Source: Prostheceraeus crozeri (lineage: Eukaryota; Platyhelminthes; Polycladida; Euryleptidae). Taken from it: a DNA stretch of 64,000 nt. This document shows, in pieces, positions 57,640-64,000 of this stretch (within the stretch, counting starts at the first letter, position 1; each line of letters starts with the position of its first letter). The notes beneath the pieces were generated by a model. That model was not told the DNA's origin. It ran no database searches and saw only the letters and a list, made by a program, of their open reading frames with translations. The translations under genes were made by a program, and so were the position numbers. The DNA lies in contig CAJQUW010007119.1 of NCBI GenBank assembly GCA_907163375.1, positions 147,950 through 211,949 on the forward strand, in the 5' to 3' direction.

Positions 57640-57962
57640 ATTTAGAATACGTTGACGTTGAACATGGACAAGTTAAAGATGACACATTTCACATCATCTG
57701 ATATTCTTCAGGATATCCCACCTCTGCAGAGCTCAAAACTATTGGAAGTCGTTGGAGCTTTCATGATGATACAATCTGCCTGCTCTAAAGCAAACCAATG
57801 CTTCCATGTACTTTGGAAACTGAAAAGTCTGATTTCAGAGAATGCAGTTGACCATATTTCTACATCTCTTGCATTGTTTATCAAATGTGAGACTTGCTGT
57901 GATTGGTACGGACAAATTCGGACGACGAGGCTGCAAAAATTGACAATAGATCACATTTACTA
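57640..57962 (+). pseudogene. Possible LINE RT fragment
   Basis: A plus-strand frame includes LNMDKLKMTHFTSSD, SSKLLEVVGAF and ACSKANQCFHVLWKLKSL. The order resembles the RT tail 'LNxxKxKxMxF...KLLGV...KAxxRLxxLxxLK'. Diverged; moderate confidence only. Confidence 0.45.
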
Positions 57963-59079
57963 ATTTACAACTTGCATTATGGAAGCGAAGACGCAAATGT
58001 GAACACAAGTTCGAATTAGAAAATCGCCGACGAAATCCATACTAATAGCAAGACTGTACGGTTATCCACAAATGGACAGAGCACGAAGTTTACACTTCAG
58101 TATTCTAAAGCGCAGAAGATCTCCGTTCAATATTGTAGACCCTCAAAATGAAGGAAAACAGTCTTTCTTTTGTCAGCGACTTCATTTCCACAGGACAATT
58201 ATATTTGCTCGTACGAATTTTGATTAGGCCTACACCCCTTAACATATATAGACATTTCAGTGGCGCCTATAGCGATTATGCCCTTCATGCTGAGCATGAC
58301 AAGGTATTTTGTCTCATTTTCTGTTTTCCACACTAAGTCGACATTTTCAGCCATAAGAAAGTTGACGTTTTGTATCAACAAACCAAATTTCATTGTAGCT
58401 CTTTCAAACTTTCATATTCAATTGTTTTCTATGATCATGTTACTGTGATATTTAGGTCATACTCAATTAGGACTTACTAAGTAGCCAACTTATTCTTAAA
58501 AAACAGGAGAAGTTAGTCAATTTGAGCAGGCCACGGTCGCAGCTAGAACAGGATAAGCTATCAAATTATGTCAAACCACAGTCCGTTTCCTAAATCACCG
58601 ATCAACCCAAAAAGTTCTTTTGTCTTTTGTTTGCTCTCATAGAATTAATCGTAGTCTCATAATTAATTGATTACTGAACTTATTCACTTGGTCAGTAGAC
58701 ACTTGGCTTTAGAAACAACGTGGTTTGCTTTATTAAATGAAGTGATTATTAATTGGAAGCCTGTTACTTCATACTACAGATCCTGTATTAACTGCCCCCG
58801 CCTCCTGTAATAATTGGTGAGTTGTTAAAAATCCTGTCAAGCCACTAATCGAACGCAAGCGTCAGCAACCACAGCGTAAAGAAATTGCAGCTGTCTTTGA
58901 GCGAATATAGACAAGCGGCCCGCCTGCAGATCAGAGATTCGAAATTCTCTGACAATCGAGGAAGATAATGACGACTCACAAAATGGTTGAGTATCGGAAT
59001 AATACAAATTTGAACGGATGGATCGATCTTGATAAAACTTAACAACTTCTTGGAGCTGATAACACCAGCAAAAAATGTT

Positions 59080-60660
59080 TCGCATTGTTGACGACAAAAT
59101 TTCGTGAGAATGAAGTTTCTCAGCGCTCCGAAAAGCATCCTTTCATTTTAGAAGAGGATCGTATTAACAGACAACTCCTGAAAATGAAGAATGATAATAA
59201 GATATCTGATGACATGCACCAGAAAATTTGTGCGGTTGGTAGCCATCCTACGTCCATGCATGGATTAGGATATCGAAAATTCATAAAAATGAAGGTGATA
59301 CCGGTTGCAGGCCTATTCTTAGTATGAGAAATTCTGCGATCTTTCATATCTTTCACAGTGGTTCGACTCGATTCTGAAGACTCATATACCTAAGGAGTTC
59401 ACCCTCAAAGACAAGTTTGAATTCGTGGACTCACTGGATAATTTCAAAAGAAATTGCCTTAAATTTGGCTGTTTCGTTAGTTTTGGTACGAATCCAACAT
59501 TGCCTCTTCCAACATTCCCGTCAGCTTTACAATTGATCACATAATTTCGTCAAATCCTTTTCCATCGAAATGAACACTTTGCACCAACTGCTTACCTTGG
59601 CTCGTAAAAACGATCTTCTCTCTTTTGATGATACAATCTACATTCAGGACATGGTATCTACCCTGCGATGAACCATGGCTGCGTTTGATATGAATAAAAG
59701 TGAAAGTAAAAAATTTGGACATATGATGGACAGAAGTTCTCATTTACAAGAGATATGTGGACAATATTCTTGCCATTTCTATGAGTTCCGGATTCTCCAC
59801 AATCATCATTAAATTTCCCGAATAATCAGAGCAATGAGTTTAAATTCACGTTTGAAATTGAATCTGATAGTTCCATTGCTTTCCTTGATACTGAGATTAT
59901 TCATGATGACAATTCTGCGTTCGATATTTCGTGACATAACGAACCCTTTAATTGTGGAGTTCATATTCCTTCATGTGCTTATGCTCCGAAGAAATAGGCC
60001 TACAAGTAACAAGCTGTCATGAAGTGCCTCCGATCGCGCCAAACGGATCTGCAACACTTACATTTTCTACAAGATATCCTGTGATTCATAATTAATTTAT
60101 TCATTCCTAATGGTTGCAGTGTCAATTTTTCTGGAAGGTCGATCACAGAATTATCAATCATAGCTATAGTTCTGACAATAATGCTCATAGCATTTCTAAA
60201 AATCCTGACGCAAACGAAATATCTATGCAAGTAGTGTACTGGAAATTAACGTACATCAAAGTCTGAAATAGAAATTCGTAATCGTGGCCATCGGTTGAAC
60301 AATATTCTCAAATACTCGAAAACTTATTCTTTAACAACTACTAAAACTTCGAACTTCAAAAACATTTAGAAGTTTCAAGTTAACACTGTCCAAAGTGCTA
60401 CATCGGAGAGACCAATAGGCATTTGTTGACTAGAATCACCGAACATGTCAAAGGTCCCTCCCTGCCCACTGAAATTTTTTTTGCACAATCACGTGTCCGA
60501 AAATGAAGATTTCTCTGTCACTGCCCGAAAGAATAATACTCGCATCGTAGAATCTGCACTCATTGCAGCCATGCTGTCAATACCGGTCTATATTGTCAAA
60601 TATCAACACCACGTCAATGCTTTGTCCGTCCGTAACTATTCTATTGGACATAATTTCATT
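59080..60660 (+). pseudogene. Decayed Penelope-like element (RT plus GIY-YIG), frameshifted
   Basis: In several plus-strand frames in order: GSHPTSMHGL; GDTGCRPILSMRNSA (PLE RT 'PLRPILS' motif, about 59290-59340); DSILKTHIPKEFTLKDKFEF; FKFTFEIESDSSIAFLDTEI (about 59850-59900); and CPKCYIGETNRHLLTRITEH (GIY-YIG, about 60388-60450). Multiple stops and frameshifts. It is the only PLE here with RT remains. Upstream of exon A1. Confidence 0.72.
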
Positions 60661-63600
60661 TTTCATAACTGAATGATTTCAACATATGCTTCTACAGTTA
60701 GACCACTGATGAAGAACACATCCTCTTTCAAATTACAATTCGGTTAATACATAAAAATTGATAGAATGAAGCAAATTCTTCAAAAGGCTTCGGCTCAATT
60801 TTTTAATATTCAAAAATTGACTAGTTTTTTTGTTGATTTGTTTGCAATATTGTTTGCAGATCAGCACAACAGGGGCAAACACTCGAATCAAAAACAGATT
60901 TATAGGATAGATTTATGAAAATGCTCAACATACAGCCTGCTCCTCAACATAATCGAGTAATAGACTCTTCATCAAAAAATAACATGTCGATTTAATCAGC
61001 TGTTTTTTATTAAACCATCAGGCCTATGGCTGCACTAAAACAAAAACTACATATCATCACTTGTTCTATGCCTGTGTGATTTAATGCGAACGCAAATCAT
61101 TGAGCAATTTTTTAGCGATCTGCTTCATGACCTTTACAATTCCACTACTTATCGTGTGGTGTACTTCATTGAAGATTTAGTCTAGAGTTTGCAGACAAAT
61201 TGTGCCTGTAAAAGCACTGCTGTCATAGAGTAGGGATATAATATACCTAATATACCTACTCTATCAGTGCTGTAACAAAGCATTTCTATAGTTTCCCTCA
61301 CTCTCCAGAGAAGTCTCACAGAGGATTTTGTGGGCAAAACCATCTTAAATACCCCACGTTTGTGGCAGTCAAAGAGGTCAAATCATTTCGATCGACAAGG
61401 CGAAATGCGCTTGCTAAATAGCTGGCAAATGATAAATCGAATTAATTTTTTTTAGGGTGTGAGATATGCAGCATTCAATGTCCTTCAACATGATGTAAAT
61501 AGCGTGTCTTACAATTTTTATTTGCAACTTGTATGACACAATCGTAAGCATGAAGTAATATGTGTCGCAATTGATTGCAATTGATTTCAGCATGATTTCA
61601 GTATTTCCTTGTTTATTCCATGATTCATTCTGGTGCAAATATTTTCAATTCGTCGGCTAATCGTCCTTCGCATAGTGATGTAGCATCAATGTGCGATTAC
61701 TCGTAGATGAGCGTTGCTGTAGCAGAGGCCTTAAATCATTGCCTCCAACCAGTCTGTGGCCTCCAACCTATGCCTCCAATAGCGTACAACTGTTGATTGA
61801 TGGATTATTTTCCATCATTGCAACCACACTTGCAATTGCTTGAATGAGGCGCAGTAGTTGTAGAAAAGGAAATCCTTAGAATCTTTGGGTGCAATGAAAT
61901 GAATTTAAGAATGGAATTTTGCTGAGATTGAAGAATTCATAAATAGTCAAGATATTCGATGCTACATGACTAACCGGAATCTCTTTGCTTGCCAAGGGAG
62001 GCCATTCTAATCTATGAATTCTGAAAACAGCTAGTAGATCATTCGAATTTTTTTAAAAATAGCATAAAACTTCAGATTTTTTATGATATTTGCGAACTTT
62101 GTTTTAATTTGTCATTGCAAGAACATCTTTAAACTATCGGAAAAGTTTGAGACCACGTGAGAAACGCGAATGATTGGCCCTTTTCTTTGCGTTAAATCGC
62201 ACTAAAATTGGCAAGACTGAAAACGATTTCTGACATTGAAAATAACACCACCTTCTGTAGATTGCAAAACAACATTTTTATGCACATTCTGATTTGTCGT
62301 TGTAGTTTTATTGGAGTGGAACTAAAAATGGTGAATTTCTTACATTTTCATCTCATTTCAATGATGTCATCACACGCGAATAGCAACTAGCGGAGAAGTG
62401 GGTGAATGGGGTGACTTGGCAGTTGATGTTGCATGGCACTCACACTCTAACTCGGAATTTGTCCATTAAAGAAAGAAAATCGACAATATACAAAATGAAA
62501 GTCTATTCGACTACAAATATGGGAGATATTAAAACTTCTAGATAACTTTTCCTGTTCAGCATAGATGATGTTTTTGCATGTTTGATGATTATTTTTTCTT
62601 AGCCCATTATCAATGTAAAACACTATGACAAACTTGCAGGTAGATAGCTCAATCACTTAATAGATGATGTGGATTTGTTGATTGTTATTGCTATGCTTTG
62701 TGACGATAGCTAATTTATTTCAAAAAGTCGAATGGACTGACTTGGCAGAGAAAAATTAGGTGACATGGCAGCTTTTAATTTCTGCATTTTAGCGATGCCT
62801 GGCTGCAATTATGAAGGTAATTCAATCCATGGCCGTCGTTCAGCAAATAAAAGCATCCATCACAATAATGTTGACCACATTATTATCTAACTGGTCCATA
62901 GCAGTATATGAAGCCTAGATTTCTTGTGTCAAGTCAAGGTTGTCTTTCTGCAAAATAATCTCCAAAATGCTCTTGATAGAACTGTACAATTGAAAGCCAC
63001 AAAATGAAATCTAATATCAGAAGCGATTTCAGCAAGATCCAAGCCTATGTTTCTGTCAATTGTAGCTGAAACTCAATCGAGTGACAGTTTGAACATAAGC
63101 CTAATTGGGCCTACTTCCATTAACTGTCAAAAACATTTGACTTTCTGGCATCAACAGGTAGAAACCTTGGCTTTATATATTGCTAAAAGGGATGCTATCA
63201 CTTAAACTCCAGATTGTGACTTACCCTTGTGCAGCTTTGTCAAAACTTATCTTCAGGATCAATTTCTATAGAGATCATTTTGACCAGGATCAGATTTATT
63301 ATTAATGCCTATTGGAAAGTGTTCACTCCAAAAAAAAATTCTGGGGTTGGGGAGGGGGAGGAGAGCTCTTGCCTTCTCGTGGGCTACGTGCTAATATTCA
63401 CTCAAAATAATTTCAGTAAATTCACTTAAGACTTTCAAAAATGCATGAAGATTGAAATTTTCTTTTCTTGGGGGGATGGTTTGAACACGGTTGCCTCTCC
63501 CTTGAAGACGCTAGTGATAGGTCTTCATACCAGTAGGTTTTCAGAAAGTTGTTCTGTATCTTTGGAAAACGCGCGCTTTGATCGCTTCCTCTTTTCGTTT

Positions 63601-64000
63601 AGATGCATTACCGTAGGCTGGATGATGTTTTCTTTAAATACTTTAGTATCCTTTATCTTTATCTTGAGAAGCTACGAAATTATCTAGGTATACTTAAAAG
63701 CAAATATGAACTGGTTGAGGTGAAATTGAGCTACATGAGTTCTGGTTGATATTTAAATAATATAAGAAATAATAAAGAATGCACGGCTTAATACTGCCAT
63801 GTAATCCCATATGACTGCCATGTCACCTCATTCTCCCCTGTTGGCTTTAAAGGTGCAGTAGACCTCAAAAATTTCACGATGATTTTAAGTCGAGAGTTCA
63901 TAGAAGTGCCATTATTTTCATGGTACAAGTTGTTTTCTTTTGACAATGGAAGTGCGAAAAGAAAAGAAAAGAGACAGTGTAGATAAAACCTGACCACATC
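60661..64000. other. Upstream flank, no gene recognised
   Basis: About 3.3 kb of AT-rich DNA beyond the PLE remnant. Short frames only. The repeated phrase 'TGGCAG...TGACTTGGCAG / GGTGACATGGCAG' around 62416, 62740 and 63815 may be a weak dispersed motif. A promoter for the big gene could lie here, but I see no convincing core element. Confidence 0.4.

Overview
The window is nuclear DNA of an animal. It is AT-rich, the exons are short with GT/AG introns of 0.1-5 kb, and hAT DNA transposons, Penelope-like elements (PLEs), non-LTR retrotransposon tails, tRNA-headed SINEs and foldback MITEs are scattered throughout. I see no bacterial operons and no rRNA or intact tRNA genes. The repeat mix and motifs such as TAGGCCTAC suggest a marine invertebrate, possibly an echinoderm. 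That assignment is a guess with low confidence.

The main content is one long spliced coding unit on the minus strand, from about 56.8 kb (5') to 1.9 kb (3'). I found 31 exons. Every neighbouring pair is phase-compatible, and joined they give 4,281 nt, or 1,427 codons, before a TAA. The protein holds four tandem copies of one module. Exon A and the start of exon B resemble a CIDE-N (CAD) domain. The rest of B has a WP-x-NF-x-LP motif and a helical stretch. Exon C carries YxSxxQ...AIRRxYPMLMDRDGTW. Exon D carries a basic LKKKFxRKLEYKRR motif. A short exon E links to the next module. The intron phases (A 0-1, B 1-2, C 2-0, D 0-2, E 2-0) repeat in every module, so A-to-E is a symmetric 0-0 cassette. 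Between modules 1 and 2 lie eleven 0-0 exons, mostly acidic and Ser/Glu-rich. These are themselves products of exon duplication, and one pair at 31.9-32.2 kb is nearly identical.

Layout from low to high coordinates: 1-1.9 kb, SINE copy and 3' flank; 1.9-5.9 kb, module 4; 5.9-9.5 kb, intron with a foldback and a 2-kb hAT element; 9.5-18.9 kb, module 3, with minisatellites at 12.8, 13.2 and 14.5 kb; 18.9-26.1 kb, module 2; 26.3-44.3 kb, linker exons with hAT, PLE, LINE and foldback insertions; 47.4-56.8 kb, module 1, with hAT and PLE insertions in its introns; 56.8-64 kb, upstream flank with LINE and PLE remnants and no exon that I could recognise.

The tandem CIDE-N-like gene is the candidate undescribed system. 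All joins are inferred from sequence and need transcript evidence. The recognisable transposon-derived open frames are fragments, mostly broken.
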